In this document: one piece after another, positions 44,110-51,734 of the stretch
Position numbering within the stretch: the stretch's first letter is position 1
Layout: the number at the start of each line of letters is the position of its first letter
Source of the DNA: Agaribacter marinus
GTDB taxonomy: Bacteria > Pseudomonadota > Gammaproteobacteria > Enterobacterales > Alteromonadaceae
NCBI RefSeq assembly: GCF_030160655.1
Contig: NZ_BSOT01000005.1
Location: 372,001 to 436,000 of the forward strand
DNA: 64,000 bases
Reading direction: 5' to 3'
Translations under genes and position numbers: made by a program
The notes under the pieces: model-generated
The model's database searches: none
Seen by the model: the letters and a program-made list of their open reading frames with translations, nothing else
What the model was told of the DNA's origin: nothing

Positions 44110-44137
44110 TTGCGTGTCTAAAGTCCGTATGTATAAT
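44110..44137 (+). promoter_or_regulatory. sigma-70 promoter of the initiator tRNA gene
   Basis: TTGCGT (44110-44115) and a perfect TATAAT (44132-44137) are separated by 16 bases, followed by the GC-containing discriminator ACGC. Transcription would begin near 44144, 36 bases before the mature tRNA. Confidence 0.7.
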
Positions 44138-44179
44138 ACGCATCACTTTCAGCGAACACGCAGAAATCACCAGTTCAGA

Positions 44180-44256
<77 letters not shown>

Positions 44257-44261
44257 CATAG

Positions 44262-44295
44262 AAAGACTCGTCAAAAATGGCGGGTCTTTTTTGTT
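44262..44295 (+). terminator. intrinsic terminator of the tRNA gene
   Basis: AAAGACTCG (44262-44270) pairs with CGGGTCTTT (44281-44289) with one G-U pair, then TTTG-TTTTT. It lies 5 bases after the CCA end. Confidence 0.85.
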
Positions 44296-44538
44296 TTTCA
44301 ATGTACGGATTTTCGTTAAACTGATTTGCGAAGCTTCAGTGAACTTCCAGTTTAATAGCATCTCCATCTGTTATATGGCTGAATTCGGATCTTATCAATC
44401 AAACCCCTAACTCTTTCCTTCAACCCAGCATCAGCCGTTGCTTCAAGATACGATTTTCTGAGAACATCAATCTACGGGTTAGTATGTGGTGTCTTTAATC
44501 ATAGTAACTCCTTTATACAATTTAGTGGCGTTGGTAAG

Positions 44539-45048
44539 CTAGAATAATTTATTTCCCAGCAGAGCAGAAAAATATAAACCCATTCCGAATACTGAATGGG
44601 CAACCAGACTTTTAAATTGAGTGATATGGGGATTTGGCAGCTTGGTTGCTGCTATTCCCATTCCGAAGCATGGTTGCATTAGACAAAACGGGAAAGCTAC
44701 TGTTATCAGTCCTGCAGCAAGCGCTGGCGTTAAGCTGGGTGAATTAAGCCAGGCTACCCCAAAAACCAATAGCAGTGCTGCGGCAAAAATAATTCCAATA
44801 ACATAGTGAGCTGTCCAACCGATGATCGATTCATTTGCAATTGGCGAGCTATTCACAATACCTTGATGCATCAGTTTGCCCCTAGGCATATGTCCAATCC
44901 AACGACCTACCATTGCAAAATTAAGACCTGAGACATTGAATGCAACTTTTAAGAAAAGCGTCCAGACATCCATAATCGCAGTTGCGCCAATACCGATATA
45001 AATTGCTGGTAAAATTAGGTTTAGTGGGTGTGATAGGTTTTCAAACAT
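44539..45048 (-). CDS. DUF2938 membrane protein
   Basis: 169 residues with four or five membrane helices. GIGATAIMDVWTLFLKVAF, GRWIGHMPRGKLMHQGI, IGWTAHYVIGIIFAAALL and FCLMQPCFGMGIAATKLPNPHITQFKSLVAHSVFGMGLY are diagnostic of DUF2938, an inner-membrane family of unknown function. It overlaps the upstream cupin gene by 8 bases, so the two form an operon opposite the MerR gene and probably respond to the same signal. Confidence 0.85.
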   Translation of the reverse strand: MFENLSHPLNLILPAIYIGIGATAIMDVWTLFLKVAFNVSGLNFAMVGRWIGHMPRGKLMHQGIVNSSPIANESIIGWTAHYVIGIIFAAALLLVFGVAWLNSPSLTPALAAGLITVAFPFCLMQPCFGMGIAATKLPNPHITQFKSLVAHSVFGMGLYFSALLGNKLF

Positions 45049-45571
45049 TGAGATTCCCTTTTTTTGTGCTTATATGTTCATAAAGGCTTGGTAACTTTGT
45101 TTCAGAATCTGCTATGCCATATTCTTCCGCCAAGGTAGGACATTGAATGTCTCTTCCGCTATTGAGTTCGGAAGCTTTGACGCCAGGTTCGACGACCTGT
45201 CCATCGCGGACTGTCATTTCTTCTACGCCCGCTGAACTGTAAAACAATAGCATTCTGGCTACTTTATTTGTGTTGTTACGAAACCCACGGGTAGCGCCGG
45301 GAGGACACGAAATAAAATCTTCTTTGTTTGCGGTGATTGACTTGTCCGGCAAGTAAAAAGTGACTTCTCCTTCCAAGATGAAGAAAGCCTCATCCTCACG
45401 AGTATGGGTGTGATAAGGCGCACCTTGTCCGGGTTTAAGTACCGTCTCCATCAATGAAAATCGGTTGTCAGTATCTTTTCCTTCGGCAATGATTCTGTAG
45501 AGATTGCCAGCGGATACAACATAGGTTCCTTCACTTTTTTTCAATTCAATAATGGGAGTCTTTGCATTCAT
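45041..45571 (-). CDS. cupin-domain protein (quercetinase-like)
   Basis: 176 residues from ATG 45571, which has GAGG 6 bases upstream. A single cupin barrel with metal motif 1 APYHTHTREDEAFFILEGEVTFY (H, H, E) and a motif 2 with PPGATRGFRN, where the usual His is replaced by Arg/Asn region, so a complete metal site is uncertain. Relatives include quercetin 2,3-dioxygenase-like cupins and tetracenomycin-type cyclases. It is divergent from a MerR gene with a SoxR/MerR-like operator between them. Confidence 0.8.
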   Translation of the reverse strand: MNAKTPIIELKKSEGTYVVSAGNLYRIIAEGKDTDNRFSLMETVLKPGQGAPYHTHTREDEAFFILEGEVTFYLPDKSITANKEDFISCPPGATRGFRNNTNKVARMLLFYSSAGVEEMTVRDGQVVEPGVKASELNSGRDIQCPTLAEEYGIADSETKLPSLYEHISTKKGNLNV

Positions 45572-45621
45572 GTTTTGCCTCAAATCGTTAACAGTTGTTC
45601 TTTGATCTAATCCATGCTACA

Positions 45622-45641
45622 ACTTCAAGTTAACTTTAAGT
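45622..45641. promoter_or_regulatory. MerR/SoxR-like operator
   Basis: ACTTCAAGTTAACTTTAAGT is a 20-base dyad with one mismatch. Its core CTTCAAGTTAACTTTAAG closely resembles SoxR-family operators (CCTCAAGTTAACTTGAGG in E. coli). It lies 23 bases before the MerR ATG and 51 bases from the divergent cupin start, so one site could serve both genes. Confidence 0.65.
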
Positions 45642-45664
45642 CAAGGTTTTTTTTAGGAGTTCCA

Positions 45665-46081
45665 ATGCTCGATATTGGGGAAGTGGCAAAATTGTCAGGT
45701 CTTCCAACGTCAACACTTAGGTTTTATGAGGAAAAAAGGCTTATTCAGTCTGTGGGAAGAAATGGGCTACGTAGGCTTTTTGATCACAAGGTAGTTGAAC
45801 AATTAGAGTTCGTGGCGTTGGGGCGTACAGCGGGATTTTCCCTTGAAGATATCGTCGCGATGTTTTCTGCTAATGGTCAATACCACGTGAATAGAGATTT
45901 GCTTAGAGTCAAGGCGGATGAGCTAGAAATCCAGGCAAAACGAATGATGGCTATCAGCAATGGATTGAGGCATGCGGCTGATTGTTCTGCCCCTAGCCAT
46001 AGTGAGTGTCCTAAGTTTCAGAAACTTTTGCGTGTGGCTGGCAGACAACAGCATAAAAACAGAAGCCGATCCGCATCATAG
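45665..46081 (+). CDS. MerR-family transcriptional regulator
   Basis: 138 residues from ATG 45665 (AGGAG 5 bases upstream; the longer form from 45614 would run through the operator). N-terminal MerR helix-turn-helix LDIGEVAKLSGLPTSTLRFYEEKRLI, then the dimer helix. The C-terminal region has Cys107 and Cys115 in DCSAPSHSECPKF, a C-x7-C pattern that could bind a metal or sense oxidants; it is not the four-Cys iron-sulfur motif of SoxR. It probably controls itself and the divergent cupin-DUF2938 pair by the classical MerR promoter-twist mechanism. Confidence 0.85.
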   Translation: MLDIGEVAKLSGLPTSTLRFYEEKRLIQSVGRNGLRRLFDHKVVEQLEFVALGRTAGFSLEDIVAMFSANGQYHVNRDLLRVKADELEIQAKRMMAISNGLRHAADCSAPSHSECPKFQKLLRVAGRQQHKNRSRSAS

Positions 46082-46137
46082 CTTTGATCCTATATTATGT
46101 CGTTCTAATGAGCTAGCCTTTTGTTGATCATAGTCTT

Positions 46138-46161
46138 TTATATGCGGCATAACGCATATAA
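46138..46161. terminator. hairpin downstream of the MerR gene
   Basis: TTATATGCG and CGCATATAA form a perfect 9-base stem around GCATAA, 57 bases after the MerR stop. No long T run follows (GTTCTTGTC), so it may be a weak terminator or a protein-binding dyad. Confidence 0.4.
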
Positions 46162-46213
46162 GTTCTTGTCGTTCAATGCTCTTGTCTGTAACTATGCATT
46201 TATCAAAAAAATA

Positions 46214-46258
46214 TTGACCAATGATGATTTAATTTATAGTATAGCCAAATGGCTATAC
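46214..46258 (+). promoter_or_regulatory. promoter and ArsR-type operator overlapping a start codon
   Basis: TTGACC (46214-46219) and TATAGT (46235-46240) form a promoter with a short 15-base spacer. The perfect dyad GTATAGCC-AAAT-GGCTATAC (46239-46258) covers the end of the -10 element and the ATG at 46249. Transcription would begin within a few bases of the ATG, predicting a leaderless message and direct autorepression by the ArsR protein. Confidence 0.6.
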
Positions 46259-46611
46259 AATATAATACATCATTAGACCGCACTTTCCACGCCCTAGGTG
46301 ATGGGACGCGCCGTAAAATTCTTTCGATACTTGCCGGCCAGGGTGCAAGTACCGCTAGCGAATTACTTGCTCCCTTTGATGTGGCGCAGCCAACCATATC
46401 CAAGCACTTAAAGGTGCTGGAAAAGGCGGGTTTGGTAAGGCGTGAAGTCGAAGGTCGAATACACCGTTTTGAGCTGGTGACAAACCCTATGGATGAAGCT
46501 GAAAGCTGGATATCACGACACAAGCAATTTTGGGAAGGCACATTAAGTCGCTTGGATACCTTTGTTGATCAGCTCGAGAAGCCCAGCAACAAGCAGGAGA
46601 AAAACGAATGA
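46249..46611 (+). CDS. ArsR-family transcriptional regulator
   Basis: 120 residues with winged-helix sequence FHALGDGTRRKILSILAGQGASTASELLAPFDVAQPTISKHLKVLEKAGLVRREVEGRIHRF. There are no metal-binding cysteines, so this is the non-metal subclass that is typically co-transcribed with SRPBCC/AHSA1 proteins. No Shine-Dalgarno sequence precedes the ATG; the operator occupies that site. It overlaps the next gene by ATGA. Confidence 0.9.
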   Translation: MAIQYNTSLDRTFHALGDGTRRKILSILAGQGASTASELLAPFDVAQPTISKHLKVLEKAGLVRREVEGRIHRFELVTNPMDEAESWISRHKQFWEGTLSRLDTFVDQLEKPSNKQEKNE

Positions 46612-47066
46612 GTAGCTTGTTGCATTCGGTGAAGGTTCGACGCTTGATTAAAGCCAACCGAAAACGTGTGTTTGCGGCATTTTCGAATGCTGAAGCGCTT
46701 GCTCAGTGGTTTTCGCCAAGCGTTGATATTGCCATTGATGTACAAGTATTTGAGTTTGTCCCAAAAGGCCAATTCCGTGTGCGCTACACCATGCCAGATG
46801 GGAATCAACCTATTGTTGGCGGGGTATATGAAGTGATTGATGAACCCAATCAGATTGTTTTTACCTGGGTATGGGAAGCGCCTGACCCACATGCCGATAT
46901 TCCTACGCGTGTTTTTGTGGAGTTCATAGATCGTGGTGAAGAGACAGAGGTGTTATTAACCCATGACAAGTTGCCTAAAGAGGCTTGCGAGCGCCATATT
47001 GCTGGATGGGAAAGCACCTTTGACCGAATTGTCCTCTATCTATCAGCTACGGAGGCAAGGCCATGA
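46608..47066 (+). CDS. SRPBCC (AHSA1-like) domain protein
   Basis: 152 residues. VRRLIKANRKRVFAAFSNAEALAQWFSP, GGVYEVIDEPNQIVFTWVW and the C-terminal AGWESTFDRIVLYL are the signature of the Hsp90-activator (AHSA1) branch of the START/Bet v 1 fold, which forms a hydrophobic ligand pocket. It is translationally coupled (ATGA) to the ArsR regulator, the standard two-gene arrangement in many bacteria. Ligand and physiological role are not known. Confidence 0.9.
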   Translation: MSSLLHSVKVRRLIKANRKRVFAAFSNAEALAQWFSPSVDIAIDVQVFEFVPKGQFRVRYTMPDGNQPIVGGVYEVIDEPNQIVFTWVWEAPDPHADIPTRVFVEFIDRGEETEVLLTHDKLPKEACERHIAGWESTFDRIVLYLSATEARP

Positions 47067-47182
47067 ACAATGAGAGTGTCTGCCCTTTATTGGGCTTTTC
47101 TCCATTATTTCATAGCACGTTATTTGCCTGTGGTCAGCGGGTTGGCTACTCAACCATTATTTATTTTAAAGAGTTATTATGA
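47063..47182 (+). CDS. possible 39-residue coupled small ORF or remnant
   Basis: ATG 47063 overlaps the SRPBCC stop by ATGA and opens a 39-residue frame (MNNESVCPLLGFSPLFHSTL and onward) ending in TGA at 47180-47182, which in turn overlaps an ATG at 47179 heading a 12-codon frame. The sequence is not recognisable. It may be a genuine small protein, or the remnant of a longer third gene of the operon. The region to 47330 is otherwise non-coding, more GC-rich, and contains imperfect inverted sequence (TTGGCCCGAC/GTCGGCCAA). Confidence 0.3.
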   Translation: MNNESVCPLLGFSPLFHSTLFACGQRVGYSTIIYFKELL

Positions 47183-47353
47183 AACCTTATGACGCTCGGC
47201 CTTATTGTTCGACATGAATTCCCGTCTTTGCCGACGCCTTCGATCTTGGCCCGACGGATAATTGTACAAATGTCCTTCGATGGGCGAATTCGATGAGAGG
47301 TCGGCCAAGCTAGGAAGTACAAACGTTAACCAAACTATCAAGGAGACTAAACC

Positions 47354-47704
47354 ATGACTGCATTAACCCAAGAACGGCAAACAACACTCGATACCTTTTA
47401 TAGGGGCGCAGCAATGAAAAACGTTGCCCAAATCAGGTCAGCGCTAACAGATGATTTTACATTTACCAGCCCCATAGGTAACCACGACAATCCCGACGCA
47501 TTTGCTGAGTCACTATTAAATTTTGATGGTTCGGTCTCTGATTCCAGAATGATTGCTGAGGGCAACAATCTCGTGCATCTGTTTACCCTCGATATTGGTA
47601 GAAAAATTCCCATGTGCGATGTGATTGAGTTTAGTGGCGACAAAATATCGTCAATGATGACGTATACGGATTCAAAGCAATTCGAGTTGAACGAGCAACA
47701 TTAA
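47354..47704 (+). CDS. NTF2/SnoaL-like protein
   Basis: 116 residues. RQTTLDTFYRGAAMKNVAQIRSALTDDFTFTSPIGNHDNPDAFAESL matches the NTF2/SnoaL-like cone-shaped fold, used by isomerases, hydrolases and binding proteins. AAGGAG precedes the ATG with good spacing. It is a single gene; no substrate can be inferred. Confidence 0.75.
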   Translation: MTALTQERQTTLDTFYRGAAMKNVAQIRSALTDDFTFTSPIGNHDNPDAFAESLLNFDGSVSDSRMIAEGNNLVHLFTLDIGRKIPMCDVIEFSGDKISSMMTYTDSKQFELNEQH

Positions 47705-47820
47705 GTGCCTAATTAAGCGTTTACAGGCTCAGACAAACTGTCGTGGTTGAATTCGCCGGACACCTCAAGAAAGAATAAACGCCTAACTTGAGGTGAACAA
47801 TCATTAAAAGTCAAAACGCG

Positions 47821-48507
47821 CTAGAGCGTTTTCAAATAGTCACTAAACTCCTTTCCGGCTTCTCTTGAGAATATTGCCCCAGTGCAATCCACTGATTGCA
47901 ATCGATCTACACGTAAATTACGAAAAGCCTCGCGTTCTTCACACCAAGCCGTTAACACCCAAACAAGATCAAAGGCCGTTAATCCAAGCGGGCGGATAAC
48001 TCTCGTACTGCTTCTTCCTTTAAGGTCGAGATAAGTAATCTCCAGTTTTTTGCGCTCTCGTAGAGCTGCACGCAGAGCGCTGAGATGAGGAAGGGGGACT
48101 TTCTCTTCTGATTGGGTGGAATACGCTAGTAAAGACTGCTCTTGAAGATTGTGCCGCCCATCAGGCAGCACAGCATTGATTTTTCCTATAGCTCTTTGTG
48201 CCGCACCCGCTAAAGGCAAATCGCCACGGGCTGCAACCATTCTCATGCCCAGAATAAACGCATCAAATTCATCGGGATCAAAGTGTATCGGCGGCAGAAA
48301 GTAGCCTTTTTCGATTTGGTATCCGATACCCCCTTCACCACGAATTGGCGCACCCATGTCTTGCAGGGTCACCATATCTCTATAGATGGTGCGCATTGAA
48401 ACCCCGAGTGTTTCGGCCATTAATTCTGCCGAAATAGGAGTCCTTCGGGAGCGAAGAAGGTCGAGGATAGAGAACAATCTTAAGGTACGCATACTCAACC
48501 CTGACAT
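47821..48507 (-). CDS. YafY-type HTH/WYL-domain regulator
   Basis: 228 residues. N-terminal winged helix RLFSILDLLRSRRTPISAELMAETLGVSMRTIYRDMVTLQDMGAPI, then a WYL-type ligand-binding domain with LGLTAFDLVWVLTAWCEEREAFRNLRVDRLQSV, where the usual W-Y-L triad is replaced by VWVL. WYL proteins bind nucleotides or other small ligands. The divergent gene at 48566 is the likely target, through a dyad that overlaps this gene's own start codon. Confidence 0.85.
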   Translation of the reverse strand: MSGLSMRTLRLFSILDLLRSRRTPISAELMAETLGVSMRTIYRDMVTLQDMGAPIRGEGGIGYQIEKGYFLPPIHFDPDEFDAFILGMRMVAARGDLPLAGAAQRAIGKINAVLPDGRHNLQEQSLLAYSTQSEEKVPLPHLSALRAALRERKKLEITYLDLKGRSSTRVIRPLGLTAFDLVWVLTAWCEEREAFRNLRVDRLQSVDCTGAIFSREAGKEFSDYLKTL

Positions 48508-48519
48508 AAAATGACAGGG
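48499..48519. promoter_or_regulatory. dyad operator between the WYL regulator and its divergent neighbour
   Basis: CCCTGACAT (48499-48507) and ATGACAGGG (48511-48519) are 9-base inverted arms with one mismatch and a 3-base centre. The left arm contains the start codon of the minus-strand regulator, so binding would block its own expression. Confidence 0.55.
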
Positions 48520-48565
48520 TAGTCCAGTATAGTTAGATGAAACAAACTAAATTGGAGTCTAAAAC

Positions 48566-49201
48566 ATGGAAACTAATGCTAGTAATACGTCAATGATGGG
48601 ATTTGCCCGATATAAGAAGCGCGAGGGGGTGGAGGTGGAGACCCTGATTCAGGCTTGCATGAAGTGGCGTAGCCAGTTTTTAGAGCATCAAGAGGGCATT
48701 ATTAAGCATTATTTTTTGGGGAACCTTAAAGGTGAATTTGCCGATGCGATCTTTGCAAGGGATCAAGCTGCCTACCAAAACATGGCGCAGCGCTACCCCG
48801 AAAACGGAAGCTCTAAAACCTTGATGACATTATTAGAGCCCGGCAGTATTCGTTTAGCGCCAACGACAATTCTTAAGGATAGCGTTAATATAGAAACAGA
48901 TTTTTCTTGTATTGAATTTGGCACCTTTCAACCCAAGAAGGAGGCTAATTTTTCTGAAGATCAACTATTAGCGGTTTCGAAAAAAATCGAAGATGATTAT
49001 CTTGCTCAACAGCCTGAAACACGCGAGCATTTTATTGGCAAAGTCGACAAGGCGACGTATGCCGAGGTAGCCTTTGTAAAGACCCTTGGAGCTGCAAGAA
49101 AAATTTGTCATAACTACGTCAACGTCCCGATTTGCGGCGAGATGTTGACAATGTTCGACTCCGAAACAGTCGATGTAGATTTTTGGTATTTGCTGGCGTA
49201 A
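48566..49201 (+). CDS. uncharacterised protein divergent from the WYL regulator
   Basis: 211 residues, cytoplasmic, with no signal or membrane segment. Two segments (FARYKKREGVEVETLIQACMKWRSQFLEHQEGI and IEFGTFQPKKEANFSEDQLLAVSKKIEDDYLAQQ) look like a tandem pair of ferredoxin-like dimeric alpha/beta barrel modules, as in ABM-type monooxygenase folds; this is a weak call. GGAG precedes the ATG. It is followed after 5 bases by the alkC-like gene, so these two probably form an operon under WYL control. Confidence 0.55.
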   Translation: METNASNTSMMGFARYKKREGVEVETLIQACMKWRSQFLEHQEGIIKHYFLGNLKGEFADAIFARDQAAYQNMAQRYPENGSSKTLMTLLEPGSIRLAPTTILKDSVNIETDFSCIEFGTFQPKKEANFSEDQLLAVSKKIEDDYLAQQPETREHFIGKVDKATYAEVAFVKTLGAARKICHNYVNVPICGEMLTMFDSETVDVDFWYLLA

Positions 49202-49206
49202 AGTAC

Positions 49207-50319
49207 ATGACTGAACCATTTAAAAACAAATATAATGCGGAGGTGATTGCTATAATGGGTGATCACCTTAAACGCGTATGGCCCGAGTTTGATACCATTG
49301 GTTTTGGCAATATGTGCCGAGACGGATTGGAAGCCCTTGAACTTAAAGAACGCATTGCACGCATTTCAGAAGCACTGAATGAGTTTTTACCTCAAGATGA
49401 TTTTGATTTCGCTGTATCCGTTATGCAGGAAAGCCTTGCACCTTATGGTGCAGATTGGGAGCAGGGCGTTACTGGATGGGGTACCCTGCCATTTAACCAT
49501 TACGCTTCCACATACGGGTTGAAGCATTTTGATACATCAATGGCTTTTTTCAGAGAAACCACCTCACATTTTAGCGCCGAATTTGATATTCGTTTTTTCC
49601 TTCTACATTATCCAAAGTGCACGCTTGAGCTTTTACATAAATGGGTCAACGATCCAAATTATCATGTGCGTCGTCTAGTGTCCGAAGGCACGCGACCGCG
49701 TTTACCATGGGCGATGAAGTTACAGCCCTTTATCGATGACCCATCGCCTATCTTGCCATTGCTCGAAACCTTAAGGGATGATCAGGAAGGATATGTACGC
49801 CGTTCGGTTGCCAACAACCTTAATGACATTGCGAAGGATCATCCTGACCTGGTGGCGAGCATTGCCAAAGAGTGGCTGAAAGGCGCAGATAAAAATAGAG
49901 AAAGTTTAGTTAAACACGCTTGTCGCACGCTGATTAAAAAAGGGCATAAGCCGACATTGGAGGCTTTGGGTTATGCTGATCCAGAGGTTGTTTTGGAGGT
50001 ACTGAGCATAAAAACGCCGAAGGTGGAGTTTGGTGGTGCGCTGGTATTTGAAGTGACTTTACATTCTAAATCAGGAAAACCGCAAAACCTCATCATTGAT
50101 TATGCCATTCACCACCGCAAAGCTAATGGCAGCGCGTTGCCGAAAGTGTTTAAGTGGAAAAATATGGCGCTTAAGGCAAATGATGTTTTAAGTGCCGCTA
50201 AAAAACATGTCATCAAACCCATTACAACACGCACCTATTATAACGGAACACATTCGGTAGAAATTTTCGTGAATGGTGTATCGTTGGGCAAGCAAGACTT
50301 TGAATTGCACGGGATATAA
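49207..50319 (+). CDS. alkC: AlkC-type DNA alkylation repair glycosylase with C-terminal Ig-like domain
   Basis: 370 residues from ATG 49207. The HEAT-like helical repeat part (about 1-265) includes FGNMCRDGLEALELKERI, WGTLPFNHYASTYGLKHFD, HKWVNDPNYHVRRLVSEGTRPRLPW and DDQEGYVRRSVANNLNDIAKDHPDL, characteristic of the AlkC/AlkD DNA glycosylases that excise 3-methyladenine-type lesions without base flipping. The C-terminal ~100 residues (VEFGGALVFEVTLHSKSGKPQNLIIDYAIH onward) are beta-rich and match the Ig-like domain of the AlkC-alpha class. It is the second gene of the probable WYL-controlled pair. Confidence 0.8.
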   Translation: MTEPFKNKYNAEVIAIMGDHLKRVWPEFDTIGFGNMCRDGLEALELKERIARISEALNEFLPQDDFDFAVSVMQESLAPYGADWEQGVTGWGTLPFNHYASTYGLKHFDTSMAFFRETTSHFSAEFDIRFFLLHYPKCTLELLHKWVNDPNYHVRRLVSEGTRPRLPWAMKLQPFIDDPSPILPLLETLRDDQEGYVRRSVANNLNDIAKDHPDLVASIAKEWLKGADKNRESLVKHACRTLIKKGHKPTLEALGYADPEVVLEVLSIKTPKVEFGGALVFEVTLHSKSGKPQNLIIDYAIHHRKANGSALPKVFKWKNMALKANDVLSAAKKHVIKPITTRTYYNGTHSVEIFVNGVSLGKQDFELHGI

Positions 50320-50323
50320 ATGA

Positions 50324-50428
50324 ATGGATGAACGCATTAGACAGTTTTTGGATGAAGTGAAGCCCATCTGGTTAGAACGGTTTCAAAATTCTTCATTCCC
50401 TTATTGCCATAGATATTGGCGCTGCTAA
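50324..50428 (+). CDS. possible 34-residue ORF or gene remnant
   Basis: A frame starting ATGGATGAACGC and ending in TAA encodes MDERIRQFLDEVKPIWLERF plus 14 more residues with two cysteines. The helical N-terminus followed by an abrupt stop looks like the truncated start of a longer protein. It lies just after alkC with no clear ribosome site. Confidence 0.2.
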   Translation: MDERIRQFLDEVKPIWLERFQNSSFPYCHRYWRC

Positions 50429-50449
50429 ACGCCTTCTCGTTAAATATGG

Positions 50450-51652
50450 CTATTTCTGTAATTCACTAATAACCGCGACATTATTATGCAAGGTTTTGTG
50501 AACAGGGCATTTATCTGCGATTTCTAAAAAACGCACTTCTTGTTTTGCATCTAAAGTGCCTACATAGCTTATCTTGCGGATTATTGCCTCTATACCTTGT
50601 TGAACTTCGCAATTATCGCAGTCGGCGTTGTAATCTCTAGTATGGCTTAGTTCCACTTTTATATGCTCAATAGGCAACTTTTTACGCTCGGCGTAAAGCC
50701 TTAAGGTCATCGAAGTACAAGCCCCTAATCCAGCGAGCAAATGTTCGTAAGGATCTGGCCCCGCATTGTTACCACCTACTTTTTTAGGTTCATCTGCCAA
50801 CCAATAGTGGCTGTTTGTACTAATGTGTTGCATAAATTTATGATCTTTTTCTTCGACTAATACATGACCTGAAGAAACACTCGCACTGTAGGCGTTACTG
50901 TCACTTGATATGTAACGATTTGCCCATGCTGAAATTACTTCTGCCACATATTCAGCATCGTCCTTATTGCTCAGTAGGTGATCTGCATTGTCAAGGCTGA
51001 TAAAGCTCTTGGGATGCTTGGCTGCTTGGTAGATTTTTTCTGCTTCACTAATGTTGACGATACTGTCTACGGGAGAGTGCATTACCATTAAGGCCTTTTT
51101 TAACTTTCCAATATGCTCAGTGCCATAGCTGTTTATATCGTCTAAAAACTGTTTTTGTATGGTAAATTTGCGCCCTGCAAGGCTAACATCAGCTTTACCT
51201 TTTGCTTCTATGTCATCTAGGTGCGAGGCGAAGTTGTGCGCAACGTGAGCCGCGTCTGATGGTGAACCTATAGTGACTAGTGCTTTAGATTCAGGCACTT
51301 GCTGAGCTACACCTAACACCGCTGCCCCACCTAAGCTATGACCAATAATGAGTTTAGGTGCATGATACTCTTGACGTAGGAAGTCAGCGGCGGCCACCAA
51401 ATCTTGTACGTTAGATGAAAAATTTGTGTTGGCAAAATCACCATCACTATTCCCTAAACCAGTAAAATCGAAACGCAATACCGCTATTCCTTTTGCCGTC
51501 ATTGCCCGGCTTATTCTTGATGCCGCGGCTACGTCTTTGCCGCAGGTAAAGCAATGCGCAAAAAGAGCAAAGAACCGTATATTATCTTCTGGCGTTTCAA
51601 GTAACCCGCTTAAGGTATTTTCGCCGCTTTTAAATTCTATTTTTTGTCGCAT
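50450..51652 (-). CDS. fusion of alpha/beta hydrolase and OsmC-family peroxidase
   Basis: 400 residues. The N-terminal alpha/beta hydrolase (about 1-250) has nucleophile motif GHSLGG and His in DNADHLLS. The C-terminal OsmC domain (about 258-400) has the two redox cysteines in [16 protein letters not shown] and DKCPVHKTL. OsmC proteins reduce organic hydroperoxides; the fused hydrolase may release acyl chains. It is the last gene of the minus-strand operon that begins at 56261 and starts 83 bases after the flavin reductase-like gene. Confidence 0.9.
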   Translation of the reverse strand: MRQKIEFKSGENTLSGLLETPEDNIRFFALFAHCFTCGKDVAAASRISRAMTAKGIAVLRFDFTGLGNSDGDFANTNFSSNVQDLVAAADFLRQEYHAPKLIIGHSLGGAAVLGVAQQVPESKALVTIGSPSDAAHVAHNFASHLDDIEAKGKADVSLAGRKFTIQKQFLDDINSYGTEHIGKLKKALMVMHSPVDSIVNISEAEKIYQAAKHPKSFISLDNADHLLSNKDDAEYVAEVISAWANRYISSDSNAYSASVSSGHVLVEEKDHKFMQHISTNSHYWLADEPKKVGGNNAGPDPYEHLLAGLGACTSMTLRLYAERKKLPIEHIKVELSHTRDYNADCDNCEVQQGIEAIIRKISYVGTLDAKQEVRFLEIADKCPVHKTLHNNVAVISELQK

Positions 51653-51734
51653 TAGGTGGTCCTAAAAAATATTTTTGTTAGTTTAACCCTAAAATAAAAG
51701 AGCAGCGAAAAAGTCTGCTCTTTTTTCTCAATGA

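Noticed and set aside
46203-46541. A 112-residue minus-strand frame
   Set aside because: It lies wholly opposite the ArsR gene and shows no family pattern.
47183-47340. Possible integron attC or insertion sequence end
   Set aside because: Inverted segments are imperfect, there is no core GTTRRRY site, transposase or target duplication.
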